Assembly: GCA_024638655.1 (NCBI GenBank)
Contig: JAHEJW010000014.1
Coordinates: forward strand, 4,991-68,990
Direction of reading: 5' to 3'
Source of the DNA: a bacterium
Lineage (GTDB): Bacteria > Actinomycetota > Acidimicrobiia > Spongiisociales > ZC4RG35
Length of the DNA stretch: 64,000 nucleotides
The notes beneath the pieces are model-generated. The model did no database searches. It saw only the letters and a program-made list of their open reading frames with translations, and was not told where the DNA came from. A program made the position numbers and the translations under genes. Positions 28,208 through 36,986 of this stretch are shown here, piece after piece; position 1 is the first letter of the stretch, and the number at the start of each line of letters is the position of its first letter.

Positions 28208-29407
28208 TCAACCCCTGACGGATACCACCTTGAAGAGCTCTTCCGTCGTAGCTACGTACATCTCGCCTGCGCCGTCGATTCCAAAGCCGACCACCGAGCC
28301 GGGAACCCCGACCTGCGACGTCCAGTCCGTCTGGTCGACGGCGGCGGCGCCGTCGAAGCGAAAGCTGCGCAGATAGCCGCCGCAGAGGTCCGAGTAGAAG
28401 TAGTGACCGTCGATCTCGGGGATTTGCGCACCCCGATAGACGATGCCACCGGTGATCGAGCATGTACCGGCATCGCCATGTCCCACTTCGATCACCGGGA
28501 GGGTCAGACCGGTCGTATCGCAATCGGAAGCCGGCCGGAAGCAGTGGAGGCCCTCGGTTATCGGCCAGCCATAGTTGACATCTCTCCCGTTGATAGCCAC
28601 AGAGACCTCCTCGAACGAGTTCTGACCGACGTCCGCCACGTAGATCGAGTCGCCGTCGAACCAAAAGCGCCACGGGTTGCGGAGCCCGTATTGCCAGAGG
28701 AAGGGCTCTTGATCGCTGTCGAGCGGAATCTTGACCAATCCCCCGAGGAGTGTCCCGGTGTTCTGCCCGTTTCTGAACTGATCGTTGGCACCGCCACCGT
28801 CGCCCAGCCCGACATAGAGGTCCCCGGCGGCATCGACTACGACCATGCCGCCGTTGTGGTTTCGGGCCGGCTGATCGAGCCGCAACAGGACCTCCTCACT
28901 GTTGGCGTCGATCTCGGTGGGTGACACGAAGGTGAATTCGGAGACGACCGTGTCCCCGTCACTGGCCGAGTAGTGCGCGAAAAACCTCGACTCGTCGCCG
29001 GGGTGCAAGGCGATCGACAAGAGGCCCTGCTCGCCGGCATCGCGCACGAGGCTGGAGATGTCGAGGGCGGGGGATTCCGAGACCGCCTTCCCGTCGTATA
29101 CCCATACCTGGCCATTCTTGGTCGCGATGTATGACAACTCCGATCCGGGCAAGGCTGTCATCTGAACCGGGAAGGGGAAGTCGGCAATTCTCTCGTATGC
29201 GAGACCCTGCAACGGTGCCAGGAGCGTTGTCGTGCTGCCGGCAATGGTGCCCGGGATAGATGTCGAGGAGGGCTTCGGAGTCGTCGTCGTTGGAGTCGTC
29301 GGGGCGGCCTGGGTTGATCCGGGCTCCTGAGGGGTGGTGGGAGCGAGTTCCTGCTGTGAGGCGCAGGCGGCCAGTAGCACCAGAAAAAGGATCGTGATCG
29401 ACCGCAT
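28208..29407 (-). CDS. Secreted lipoprotein PQQ-type sugar dehydrogenase (GDH-B/Yliel-like beta-propeller)
   Basis: 399 residues. A signal peptide with lipobox LLAAC predicts a lipid anchor, followed by a Thr/Pro-rich linker (about residues 20-65) and a six-bladed propeller. Landmarks are GEQGLLSIALHPG, NHNGGMVVVDAAGDLYVGLGDGG, LRNPWRFWFDGDSIYVADVGQN, EVSVAINGRDVNYGWP and GHYFYSDLCGG, typical of soluble aldose-sugar dehydrogenases that use PQQ. The ATG 29407 gives the signal peptide at the N-terminus; a longer reading to 29503 does not. It diverges from the MFS gene by about 40 bp. Confidence 0.88.
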   Translation of the reverse strand: MRSITILFLVLLAACASQQELAPTTPQEPGSTQAAPTTPTTTTPKPSSTSIPGTIAGSTTTLLAPLQGLAYERIADFPFPVQMTALPGSELSYIATKNGQVWVYDGKAVSESPALDISSLVRDAGEQGLLSIALHPGDESRFFAHYSASDGDTVVSEFTFVSPTEIDANSEEVLLRLDQPARNHNGGMVVVDAAGDLYVGLGDGGGANDQFRNGQNTGTLLGGLVKIPLDSDQEPFLWQYGLRNPWRFWFDGDSIYVADVGQNSFEEVSVAINGRDVNYGWPITEGLHCFRPASDCDTTGLTLPVIEVGHGDAGTCSITGGIVYRGAQIPEIDGHYFYSDLCGGYLRSFRFDGAAAVDQTDWTSQVGVPGSVVGFGIDGAGEMYVATTEELFKVVSVRG

Positions 29408-29447
29408 CGAGCCCAGGTTATGGCTACTTTCGCCTTGCGTGAGCTCC

Positions 29448-30785
29448 GTGCCCAAGAACGACCCGAGGACGATTTTCGGCTGGGCGATGTACGACTGGGC
29501 CAACTCGGCCTACATCACGACCTTTGGCGCGATCGTGGCTGCATTCTTCACGGGTGTGATCGTCCCCGAAGGTGGCTACAACGGGTATTCGGGTCAGACC
29601 CTCTGGTCTGCGGTGATCTCGATCGGCGCAATCATCCTGTTCCTGTTCATGCCAGTGCTGGGCGCCGTGGCCGACTACGCATCGGCCAAGAAGCGTTTTC
29701 TCAGAGTGTTCGCCGTTGCGGGTGCACTGATCACCATCGGCCTGCCGCTCGTGCCCGACGGTGCTGTCGTCGCCTTCCTGGTGGTCGTGCTCGGCAGCCA
29801 GATCGGGTTCGTGGCGGCCAACGTCTTCTATGACGGCTTCCTCCCGGATCTGACCACTGACGAGACGATCGACTCGGTCTCGTCGAAGGGTTTCGCTCTC
29901 GGATACATAGGAGGTGGCCTATACGTCCTCCTCGCCCTGGTGCTGATCATCCTCAGCGACACCGGGGTGATCGGGCTGACAGTCGAGACGGCATCCCGCA
30001 TCGGCATCGCAGGCGCCGGGGTTTGGTGGCTGGTCTTCACCTCCTTCTCACTGCGTCGCCTGCCCGACGAGACCAGGCGAGTGGCGCTGCCCGATGAGGC
30101 AGATCGCGAGCTCCGCCTGATCGCGTACTGGAAGATCGGCTTTGGGCGAACCGTCGACACGGCGCGGAAGATGATGGGATTCAGGCAGCTGTTGCTCTTC
30201 GTCCTCGCCTACCTCTTCTACAACGACGCCACCCAAACGGTCATCGGCGTGTCGGGTGCGTACGCCGAGGAAACCCTTGGCCTTTCGGCCCAGGAGATCA
30301 TCATCACATTCCTGATCGTCCAATTCGTGGCGTTCGGCGGTGCCCTTGCTTTCGGTGCCATCGCCGGGAGAGTGGGAACCAAGCCGGCCATCATGGCCTC
30401 ATTGGTGGTATGGATCGGCATCGCGGTGGCGGCCTTCTTCCTGCCGGAAGGCGAGGCCCTCCCCCTCTACGTCCTGGCGGTGTTCGTCGGCTTCGTGCTG
30501 GGTGGTGTTCAAGCGTTGTCCCGCAGTCTCTACGGCAGCATGATCCCCGAAGAGGCCTCCGCCGAGTTCTACGGTTTCTACTCGGTCTTCTCCAAGTTCT
30601 CCGCCATATGGGGGCCGTTGGTGTTTGCCCTGGTGAGCAATGCGACCGGCTCCGGCAGGCCGGCGATCCTCTCCGTGGTCGGTTTCTTCGCGGTCGGGCT
30701 CGCGGTTCTCGCCTTCGTAGACGTCGAGGAGGGCAGGGCGTCCCGAAGCCGCTGGGTCATCCCGGAAGCGGATACGCTTGTCTGA
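29448..30785 (+). CDS. MFS transporter, UMF1 (Atg22-like) type
   Basis: 445 residues with about 12 membrane segments. The N-terminal FGWAMYDWANSAYITTFGA is the hallmark of the UMF1 subfamily, also seen in vacuolar amino-acid exporters of fungi. Other conserved parts are GFVAANVFYDGFLPDLT, FALGYIGGGLY and GVQALSRSLYGSMIPEEASAEFYGFY. The start GTG 29448 is chosen because UMF1 proteins begin a few residues before this motif; GTG 29439 is possible. A second UMF1 gene lies at 34732. Substrate unknown, possibly amino acids. Confidence 0.85.
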   Translation: MPKNDPRTIFGWAMYDWANSAYITTFGAIVAAFFTGVIVPEGGYNGYSGQTLWSAVISIGAIILFLFMPVLGAVADYASAKKRFLRVFAVAGALITIGLPLVPDGAVVAFLVVVLGSQIGFVAANVFYDGFLPDLTTDETIDSVSSKGFALGYIGGGLYVLLALVLIILSDTGVIGLTVETASRIGIAGAGVWWLVFTSFSLRRLPDETRRVALPDEADRELRLIAYWKIGFGRTVDTARKMMGFRQLLLFVLAYLFYNDATQTVIGVSGAYAEETLGLSAQEIIITFLIVQFVAFGGALAFGAIAGRVGTKPAIMASLVVWIGIAVAAFFLPEGEALPLYVLAVFVGFVLGGVQALSRSLYGSMIPEEASAEFYGFYSVFSKFSAIWGPLVFALVSNATGSGRPAILSVVGFFAVGLAVLAFVDVEEGRASRSRWVIPEADTLV

Positions 30786-31101
30786 CATGGAAGAGTTCAA
30801 AGACGTGGAGGCTCAGCTCGAAGCGGAGCCGCGCCCCGAGCCCGGCGCCGGGGTGCCCTGGGGTGGGCTGATCACCGTGGTCGGCATTGCCTTGATCGTT
30901 CTGTTCGCCGTGCAGAACACCGAGCTCAGTGCGATCGACTTCCTCTGGCTCAGTGGCGAGTTCCCCCTGTCCCTCGTGATTCTGGTCACCGCTCTCGTGT
31001 CTGCGCTGTTCGCAACCACAGCCGGTGCTTTCTACCGGCGCAGACGCCGCAAGAGACGAGCCGACAAGCACGAGCTGCGGAACCTGCGGAGCGAGGGCTG
31101 A
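30778..31101 (+). CDS. LapA-domain (DUF1049) small membrane protein
   Basis: 107 residues. Two membrane segments (about residues 32-50 and 65-85) flank FAVQNTELSAIDFLWLSGEFPLSL, matching the lipopolysaccharide-assembly-protein-A domain found widely in actinobacteria. The tail is very basic (YRRRRRKRR). Its role there is unknown. The start is taken as TTG 30778, with GGAAG 9 nt upstream and an 8-bp overlap with the MFS gene; ATG 30787 would shorten it by three residues. Its stop overlaps the likely CTG start of the next gene. Confidence 0.78.
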   Translation: MSDMEEFKDVEAQLEAEPRPEPGAGVPWGGLITVVGIALIVLFAVQNTELSAIDFLWLSGEFPLSLVILVTALVSALFATTAGAFYRRRRRKRRADKHELRNLRSEG

Positions 31102-31910
31102 GGCGGGCAATTCCCCTGGGCCTGACCTTGGCGCTCACGGCTTGTCTCCCGAACTCCGGCCGACTCGACGTCGAGAGGCCGTCCGGTCTGAATGCGCCCG
31201 AGAGCGGGATCGTCAGATCGGTTGTCGACGGTGACACCGTCACTGTCGACGACGGCTCCGGGGAGAGCCTCCAGTTGCGGCTCGCCGGTGTCAATGCCCC
31301 CGAAGACGACGAATGCCACCATGACGCGTCCCATGACCACCTCCAGAGATTGATCGCAGACAGAGAAATCACCTTCGAGGTACTGGCCACCGACCAATTC
31401 GGCCGCTACCTGGCCCACGTTTGGGTGGATGGCCTGCACGTGAATGTTGATCTGGTTGCGTCGGGCCACGCTTTCGCCACCACCCCGGGCGAGAGCGACT
31501 CCTACGGCGAGGCTCTCCTCGACGCGGAAGACGCCGCGGCTTCCTCCGATCTGGGCATCTGGGCCGACGACGCATGTGGGCATTCCGATCCACTCCTCGC
31601 AGTGAGGATCGAAGAAGTGAGGGAAGATCCGCCCGGCCGCGACGAGGACGACCTCGGTGGCGAACAGGTGACTCTCGTCAATCGCGGCGACGACGAGGTC
31701 GATCTCGGTGGCTGGATGCTTCGAGATGAGTCGTCACGTCATCGCTACACGTTCCCGAGTGGAACCGTGCTGAGAGAGAGCGAGACCATCACGGTCACGA
31801 GCGCCGACCCTGGGTGGAGCCCGGGCGGAAGCCCAGTATGGAACAACGGGGGCGATCTCGTCGTGGTGCTCGACCCGTTCGGGCGCATCGCCGACCATCT
31901 GCGCTACTGA
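31098..31910 (+). CDS. Lipoprotein with staphylococcal-nuclease domain and lamin-tail (LTD) domain; probable CTG start
   Basis: 270 residues if CTG 31098 starts translation. The N-terminus then reads as a lipoprotein signal: RRAIPLGLTLALTAC with lipobox LTAC. GGAG lies 6 nt upstream, and the codon overlaps the LapA stop in the same 4-base way seen elsewhere here. The next ordinary start (TTG 31128) would keep only MALTAC and lose the signal. Residues about 37-150 are an SNase-like nuclease (VDGDTVTV, LRLAGVNAPE, DQFGRYLAHVW), and about 170-265 an LTD-type beta-sandwich (NRGDDEVDLGGWMLRD, YTFPSGT, DLVVVLDPFGRIAD). Probably an outer-face nuclease; substrate unknown. Confidence 0.8.
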   Translation: MRRAIPLGLTLALTACLPNSGRLDVERPSGLNAPESGIVRSVVDGDTVTVDDGSGESLQLRLAGVNAPEDDECHHDASHDHLQRLIADREITFEVLATDQFGRYLAHVWVDGLHVNVDLVASGHAFATTPGESDSYGEALLDAEDAAASSDLGIWADDACGHSDPLLAVRIEEVREDPPGRDEDDLGGEQVTLVNRGDDEVDLGGWMLRDESSRHRYTFPSGTVLRESETITVTSADPGWSPGGSPVWNNGGDLVVVLDPFGRIADHLRY

Positions 31911-31962
31911 GCAGCCTGCGTCTTCGCGATGTATCCTCCTGGCCCCTTCACAAAGGAAGACA

Positions 31963-32394
31963 ATGGGATTCATGGACACCCTCAAGAAGATGTTCGGGAG
32001 CGCCAAGGAAGCCGCAGCCGACGCTGCCGAGAAGGCCGGGCCACTGGTCGACAAGGCCAAAGAAGCCGCCACCGATGCCGCCCACAAGGCTGAGCCTTAC
32101 ATGGAAAAGGCCAAGGAAGCCGCTACCGAGGCAGGCAAGAAGGCCAAGGAGGCAGCGGCCGGAGCTGCCGAGAAGGCCGAGCCCCTGGTCGACAAGGCGA
32201 AGGAGCGCGCTGGAGAGGCTATCGAGTCGGTGAAGAGCCGCGCAGCCGAGACAGCGGAAAGCGCGGCCGACAAGGCGGCGACCGCAGCGGATGCGGTCAA
32301 GGACGCCGCCGACCAGGCGGCGGAAGCGGCTGAGGAAGCCAAGGACGCCGCCAAATCCGCGGCCGAGGAGGCCAAAGAGGCCACCGAGAGCTGA
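31963..32394 (+). CDS. LEA-like Ala/Lys/Glu-rich repeat protein
   Basis: 143 residues made almost entirely of Ala, Lys, Glu, Asp and Thr in amphipathic repeats such as AKEAATDAAHK and AEKAEPLVDKAKE. This resembles group 3 LEA proteins and similar bacterial stress proteins that are unfolded in water and become helical on drying. It starts MGFMDTLKKMF, a possible membrane-touching helix. No Cys or Trp is present. ATG 31963 has AAAGGAAG with 3-5 nt spacing. A protective role is inferred from composition only; the osmolyte gene mgs elsewhere in the window fits that theme. Confidence 0.75.
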   Translation: MGFMDTLKKMFGSAKEAAADAAEKAGPLVDKAKEAATDAAHKAEPYMEKAKEAATEAGKKAKEAAAGAAEKAEPLVDKAKERAGEAIESVKSRAAETAESAADKAATAADAVKDAADQAAEAAEEAKDAAKSAAEEAKEATES

Positions 32395-32437
32395 CCTCGG
32401 GTGGGATCGTCGGTGCCCTGTCGATAACGTTGCAGAC

Positions 32438-33619
32438 GTGAAACGCGTCTCAAATCGACTGACCCGGATCCCAGGCTCGGCCACGATGGCCATCAGTGGG
32501 CGGGCACGCGAACTTCGTTCCGAGGGCCGCGACGTGATCTCGTTTGGCGCTGGCGAGCCCGACTTCCCGACTCCTGAGCACATCGTCGCAGCAGCCGCCC
32601 GAGCTGCACACGACCCGGCCAACCACAAGTACAGCGCCAATCAGGGGCTTCCCCCGGTGCGCGCCGCAATCGCCGCCTACACCAAGGACTTCTCGGGAAT
32701 CGACGTCGATCCGACCCAGGTGGTGGTGACGAACGGGGCAAAGCAGGCGGTGTTCCAGTCGTTCGCCGCTCTCGTGGACGAGGGCGACGAGGTCCTGCTG
32801 CCCTCACCCTATTGGGTGACATATCCAGCCGGGATCGAGCTTGCTGGTGGCAAGGCCGTGACGATCCCCACCACTCCCGAGAGTGGGTTCAAGGTCAGCG
32901 TCGACGAGCTCGAAGCGGCGCGCTCCGACCGCACGGTGGCTCTGGTCTTCGTTTCGCCCTCCAACCCGACCGGCGCCGTGTACGACGCCGATGAGGCGCG
33001 AGAAATCGGTGAGTGGGCAAGGGACAATCAGATATGGGTAATCGCCGACGAGATATACCAGCGTCTGGTATACGACGGTTCCGACGTCGCAGCGTCGATC
33101 GTCTCGTCGACCTCCCGATTCGAGAACTGGATCGTGGTGAACGGCGTAGCCAAGTCTTTCGCCATGACGGGCTGGCGGGTCGGCTGGATGATCGGTCCAG
33201 AGGACATCATGGCCGCAGCCGCCCGGCTCCAATCCCATGCGACGTCGAATGTCGCCAACATCTGCCAACAGGCGGCTCTGGCTGCCTTGCGCGGGCCACA
33301 AGAAACGGTCGACGAGATGCGAGAGGCCTTCGATTCGCGCCGCAAGCTCATGTACGAGATGATCGGGGACATACCCGGGGTCTCGTGTGTCGAGCCTCTC
33401 GGCGCGTTCTATGTGTTTCCCGACGTCAGAGAGATACTCACCGATGAAGTGCCCACCACCGCCAGGTTGGGGGAAGCCCTCATCGAGGAGGCAGGCGTCG
33501 CCGTGGTTCCCGGCGAGTCCTTTGGCGCTCCCGGGTTCATACGCCTGTCTTATGCGTTGGGCGAGCCGGACATCGAGCGGGGGATCACCCGCATTGGTGA
33601 GATGATCGCAAGCCTCTGA
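32438..33619 (+). CDS. Class I/II PLP aminotransferase (aspartate aminotransferase-like)
   Basis: 393 residues, typical of the AspC/AAT I-gamma subgroup. N-terminal FGAGEPDFPTPEHI, ANQGLPPVR, SPYWVTYPAGIELAGG, VFVSPSNPTGAVYD, the PLP lysine in VAKSFAMTGWRVGW and a C-terminal FIRLSYALGEPDIERG arginine region are visible. It interconverts amino acids and 2-oxo acids; aspartate or aromatic acceptors are both possible. GTG 32438 is used because the preceding open frame overlaps the LEA-like gene. No strong ribosome site. Confidence 0.88.
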   Translation: MKRVSNRLTRIPGSATMAISGRARELRSEGRDVISFGAGEPDFPTPEHIVAAAARAAHDPANHKYSANQGLPPVRAAIAAYTKDFSGIDVDPTQVVVTNGAKQAVFQSFAALVDEGDEVLLPSPYWVTYPAGIELAGGKAVTIPTTPESGFKVSVDELEAARSDRTVALVFVSPSNPTGAVYDADEAREIGEWARDNQIWVIADEIYQRLVYDGSDVAASIVSSTSRFENWIVVNGVAKSFAMTGWRVGWMIGPEDIMAAAARLQSHATSNVANICQQAALAALRGPQETVDEMREAFDSRRKLMYEMIGDIPGVSCVEPLGAFYVFPDVREILTDEVPTTARLGEALIEEAGVAVVPGESFGAPGFIRLSYALGEPDIERGITRIGEMIASL

Positions 33620-33641
33620 GCCAGGTTTACACTCGCCACAG

Positions 33642-34718
33642 ATGCAGGAAGGCACCAAAGCAAGGGCGATGCTGTTGGTGGAGCCCCGTCACTTCTCCGA
33701 CACGACGGTCTCCGCCCCGGGCGTCGAAGAAGGTGGATGGCTGGCGGTCGAGGCCACCGGCATTTCCGGATCCGACGTCCAGGTGTGGAAGGGTGAGGCG
33801 CGGGATGCCGTCTACCCCCTGGTCCCCGGTCATGAGGTGGTCGGGCGAATCGCGGTCAAAGGCCCCAACGTGCCCTTCGAGGTGGGAACCCGTGTTGTGG
33901 TGGAGCCGAGGATCCGATGCGGCACGTGCCGACGCTGCCAGCAGGACCTGGCTACCTGCGTCAGCAGGAAGCCGTCCAACTCCTACGGGCTGATCCCCTC
34001 CACCGTGCCACCCGGATTGTGGGGGGGCCTCGCTGAGTATCTCTATCTGGACCCGAGGGCGAACATGCATCCTGTCACGGACGATGTGCCCGCCGAGGTT
34101 GCCACATTCGTGCATCCTCTCGCATCCGGCCACACCTGGGCGGTCGAGCTTCCCGCGTTGCGGGAGGGCGAGGGGGTCCTCATCCTCGGCCCGGGCCCAC
34201 GAGGTCTCGCTTGCCTGATTGCGGCGAAGGCCGCCGGGGCAGGTTGGGTCGGGATGACCGGGTTGTCTCACGACAGAGATCGATTGGACTTGGCTTCCCA
34301 ACTCGGCGCAGATCTGACCATCGACGTAGAGCAGGCCGACGTTGCCGGGGAGATCGCCAACTCGTTGGGTCGGAGGCCGGACGTGGTCATCGATGTCACC
34401 TCCGACGATCCCGAGGCCGTCTTCACCGCTCTCGACCTCGTTCGGAGTGGGGGGAGGGTCACTCTCGCCTCCACGAAGGGCAACCGCGCCTTCCATTTCC
34501 TCTCCGACGTCATCGTCGCCAAACAGCTCACGCTTCGTGGCGCGGTGGGAGCCTCAGGAGTGGGGTACCAATGGGCGACCGAGCAGTTGGGCCTGGACCC
34601 CAGAATCGACGACCTCGTATCTCATCAGTTCCCCCTCACCGAGGCGTCGCGCGCGCTGCAGGCCGCGGCCGGGCTCCTCGGTCGGGAGGAGCTCATATCG
34701 GTGGCAGTCACGTTCTGA
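33642..34718 (+). CDS. Zinc-type medium-chain dehydrogenase/reductase with altered active-site cysteine
   Basis: 358 residues of the MDR fold. The structural-zinc cysteines CGTCRRCQQDLATC are intact (about residues 91-104), GHEVVG follows the active-site region, and the Rossmann part starts VLILGPGPRGLACL. Where catalytic-zinc alcohol dehydrogenases have GxCGSD, this protein has GISGSD, so the metal-binding Cys is Ser. It may bind zinc differently or not at all. Substrate unknown. The upstream aminotransferase is 22 bp away on the same strand. Confidence 0.83.
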   Translation: MQEGTKARAMLLVEPRHFSDTTVSAPGVEEGGWLAVEATGISGSDVQVWKGEARDAVYPLVPGHEVVGRIAVKGPNVPFEVGTRVVVEPRIRCGTCRRCQQDLATCVSRKPSNSYGLIPSTVPPGLWGGLAEYLYLDPRANMHPVTDDVPAEVATFVHPLASGHTWAVELPALREGEGVLILGPGPRGLACLIAAKAAGAGWVGMTGLSHDRDRLDLASQLGADLTIDVEQADVAGEIANSLGRRPDVVIDVTSDDPEAVFTALDLVRSGGRVTLASTKGNRAFHFLSDVIVAKQLTLRGAVGASGVGYQWATEQLGLDPRIDDLVSHQFPLTEASRALQAAAGLLGREELISVAVTF

Positions 34719-34731
34719 GCCCGGGCTGACA

Positions 34732-36012
34732 TTGGCTTCGCCCGAGCCGGGACCGAGCAGGATCTCCGTCGCTTCCTGGGTCACCTACGACCTGGCCAAC
34801 ACGATCTTCGCCCTCGGCGTCGTCGGGGTCTACTTCTCCGACTGGCTCGTCACCAACGGGTTGAGGGACAGCGCCCTGTCCTTAGTCCAGGTGGGCGCAG
34901 CGGCGATCGTGATCTTCGCGGCTCCCTGGGTAGGTGCGCGAAGTGACAGCCGGGGGAAGAGGGTGCCTGCCCTGGTAGTCACGACATTGGCCGCGGTGGG
35001 CGCGACCACTCTCTTGGCCGTAGGACCGGTGGTCTTGACCCTTGTCATGCTGTGGGTCGCCATCATTGCCGTCAACATCGGCTCCGTCGTCTACGACGCC
35101 CTCCTCGTCGACGTGAGCACCCCTTCGACCAGGGGCTGGGTGTCCGGGCTGGGCGTGGGAATCGGATACTTCGGCTCGTTCGTTGGCCTGGGCATCGGAG
35201 TGTTGACCCTCGACTTGCTGGGGTGGTCACATGCGGCGACATTTCGCACGCTGGCGCTGGGGTTCCTGCTCTTCGCTCTGCCGGCGTTCTTCCTGATCGA
35301 GGAACGCCACGGGTCTTCGTCCGAACCCTTGCCCCGGCTGAGGGACGTGATGGCCGGCCTGTTTCGCTCCTGGCGCACAGCGGCGGGTTACGAAGGGGTC
35401 ACCCGGTTCCTCCTGGGCAGGTTCCTCTACACCGACGCCATCAACACCCTGATCGGCGGCTTCCTTGCCCTGTTCGTCCTCCAGGAGCTGGATCTGGACC
35501 GAACGTTCTTCACGACACTCATGGCCATCGCTATAACAGCGGCCATAGCCGGCGGCCTGGGCGCAGGGAGGCTGATCGCAAGATACGGGCCAATGGGGGT
35601 ACTCCGTTGGGCTCTGGTTGTCTGGGCGATCGCAATGGCCTCAGGAATCGCCGCCGCAGTCACCGATCGAACCTGGCTGGCGTGGGTAATAGGGCCACTC
35701 GGTGGTGTCGCCCTGGGAGCCACTTGGGCTTCTGATCGGGTGGTTATGGCGCGGGTGTCACCACCCCGTCACCTCGGAGAGTTCTACGGGCTGTACGCCA
35801 CCGTCGGCCGCTTCGCGACGATTGCCGGACCGCTCGTGTGGGCCTTGATAGTGGACTCCCTGGGGTTGGGTCGTAATTTCGCAATGGGAGCACTCGGCGG
35901 ATTCGTGGTCGCGGGTTGGTGGGTGCTCCGCAAGGTGGATGATCGTGAGAGAGATTGGGCCGACGAAGACCGGTTGCCCGTCAATGAAACCCGCGGGCTG
36001 TACCCGAGATGA
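34732..36012 (+). CDS. MFS transporter, UMF1-like
   Basis: 426 residues, about 12 membrane segments. The opening SWVTYDLANTIFALGVVGVYFSDWL is a diverged form of the UMF1 motif, and LGEFYGLYATVGRFATIAGPLVWAL near the end matches the other UMF1 gene at 29448. The start TTG 34732 lies 13 bp after the MDR gene stop with no strong ribosome site. Its 3' end overlaps the convergent glycohydrolase-like gene by 32 bp. Substrate unknown. Confidence 0.82.
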   Translation: MASPEPGPSRISVASWVTYDLANTIFALGVVGVYFSDWLVTNGLRDSALSLVQVGAAAIVIFAAPWVGARSDSRGKRVPALVVTTLAAVGATTLLAVGPVVLTLVMLWVAIIAVNIGSVVYDALLVDVSTPSTRGWVSGLGVGIGYFGSFVGLGIGVLTLDLLGWSHAATFRTLALGFLLFALPAFFLIEERHGSSSEPLPRLRDVMAGLFRSWRTAAGYEGVTRFLLGRFLYTDAINTLIGGFLALFVLQELDLDRTFFTTLMAIAITAAIAGGLGAGRLIARYGPMGVLRWALVVWAIAMASGIAAAVTDRTWLAWVIGPLGGVALGATWASDRVVMARVSPPRHLGEFYGLYATVGRFATIAGPLVWALIVDSLGLGRNFAMGALGGFVVAGWWVLRKVDDRERDWADEDRLPVNETRGLYPR

Positions 36013-36964
36013 GGTGGTGCTCGACCGCATAAGGGATGGGAAGATCCCGCACCTCGCTCGGACCCCTCACGACGCGCCGCCCGATTTCTGCGAACCAGGT
36101 GTCGTTGGCGAAAGGCCACGGCCAGGCGCGTATACCGACACGAGCCCCGACAACGGCGCCCACGAATGCACCCAGGGCGCTCCCGCCCAGACGCGCGGCC
36201 TCTTCGATGGCCCGGTGGGGCATTTCGAGCATTGGGGCGGCTAGCAACAGACCGGCCACTGCAATCTTGAAGGGATCTCCTTCGACCCCACCTACCACCC
36301 TGGCCGCTGCGTCGGCCGTGGTCACACCGACATGCTCGATCGCATCGTGGAGCTCTTGTTCGACGCCTTCGAGACGATCCAGGGCGAAAGTCCCCGCCCC
36401 GAGGTCTGCGGCGGCGCCCAGGACCGCTTCCGACACGCCGGCGACGAAATCACGGCCCGACTGACCAAAAGCTGCAGCGGCCACGGATGATGCACCGATG
36501 ACACCGGTGAGGATGCTTCCCGCGTCGGTCGAGAACATCCTGGAGAGATCGACAGAGCTGCGAACGACCTCATCTGCATCCCTTCGAAATGCTGCGCCGA
36601 CCGGACAAGCCCTGACCAAGTTCTCTACCGACGGGTCTCCAGAAGGCACCCGTGACCCGGCGGCCGACCGATCGAGCCAGGACCGGAATTCCGAGGTTTC
36701 TGCGCGATAGACCGCCTCGCCATCGGAGCCGTCCATCTCCAGCAATGCCGAAGAGAGCATCTCCGGCCGGATCGAGGGACCTTCGATCAGGTGATAGGAG
36801 ATGACGGTGGCTTGCTCTGTGAATGCGGAGTACCCGAGCTTCCAGGCGCCGCCTGCTGTATCCCCGGCTGCCAATCCGAGCATGAAACCATCCCCCTCAC
36901 CGGAGACGAGGGAGAACAGAGGGCCGTCGCCCTCTCCCTGGTCTGGCGACGGCGGCTCGATCAT
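35981..36964 (-). CDS. Degenerate ADP-ribosylglycohydrolase (DraG-fold) protein
   Basis: 327 residues with the outline of the DraG all-alpha fold: GLAAGDTAGGAWKLGYS near the N-terminus in the position of GxxxGDxxG, then a FTEQATVISYHLI helix where active enzymes have a DDT metal motif, and GGSALGAFVGAVVGARVGI where they have a GD-D-T motif before the glycine-rich helix. Most metal-binding acidic residues are thus missing, so it may bind rather than hydrolyse ADP-ribose, or the homology may be distant. ATG 36964 is used; it diverges from the DAG-kinase-like gene by 16 bp, with a palindrome in between. Confidence 0.62.
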   Translation of the reverse strand: MIEPPSPDQGEGDGPLFSLVSGEGDGFMLGLAAGDTAGGAWKLGYSAFTEQATVISYHLIEGPSIRPEMLSSALLEMDGSDGEAVYRAETSEFRSWLDRSAAGSRVPSGDPSVENLVRACPVGAAFRRDADEVVRSSVDLSRMFSTDAGSILTGVIGASSVAAAAFGQSGRDFVAGVSEAVLGAAADLGAGTFALDRLEGVEQELHDAIEHVGVTTADAAARVVGGVEGDPFKIAVAGLLLAAPMLEMPHRAIEEAARLGGSALGAFVGAVVGARVGIRAWPWPFANDTWFAEIGRRVVRGPSEVRDLPIPYAVEHHLISGTARGFH

Positions 36965-36974
36965 GGGGGGGAGG

Positions 36975-36986
36975 GTACATATGTAC
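36975..36986. promoter_or_regulatory. Perfect 12-bp palindrome over a divergent gene start
   Basis: GTACATATGTAC is a perfect inverted repeat placed between the GGAGG and the ATG (36981) of the DAG-kinase-like gene, and 11 bp upstream of the glycohydrolase-like start. It could be an operator for both genes or simply chance around an ATG. No regulator is identified. Confidence 0.35.
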
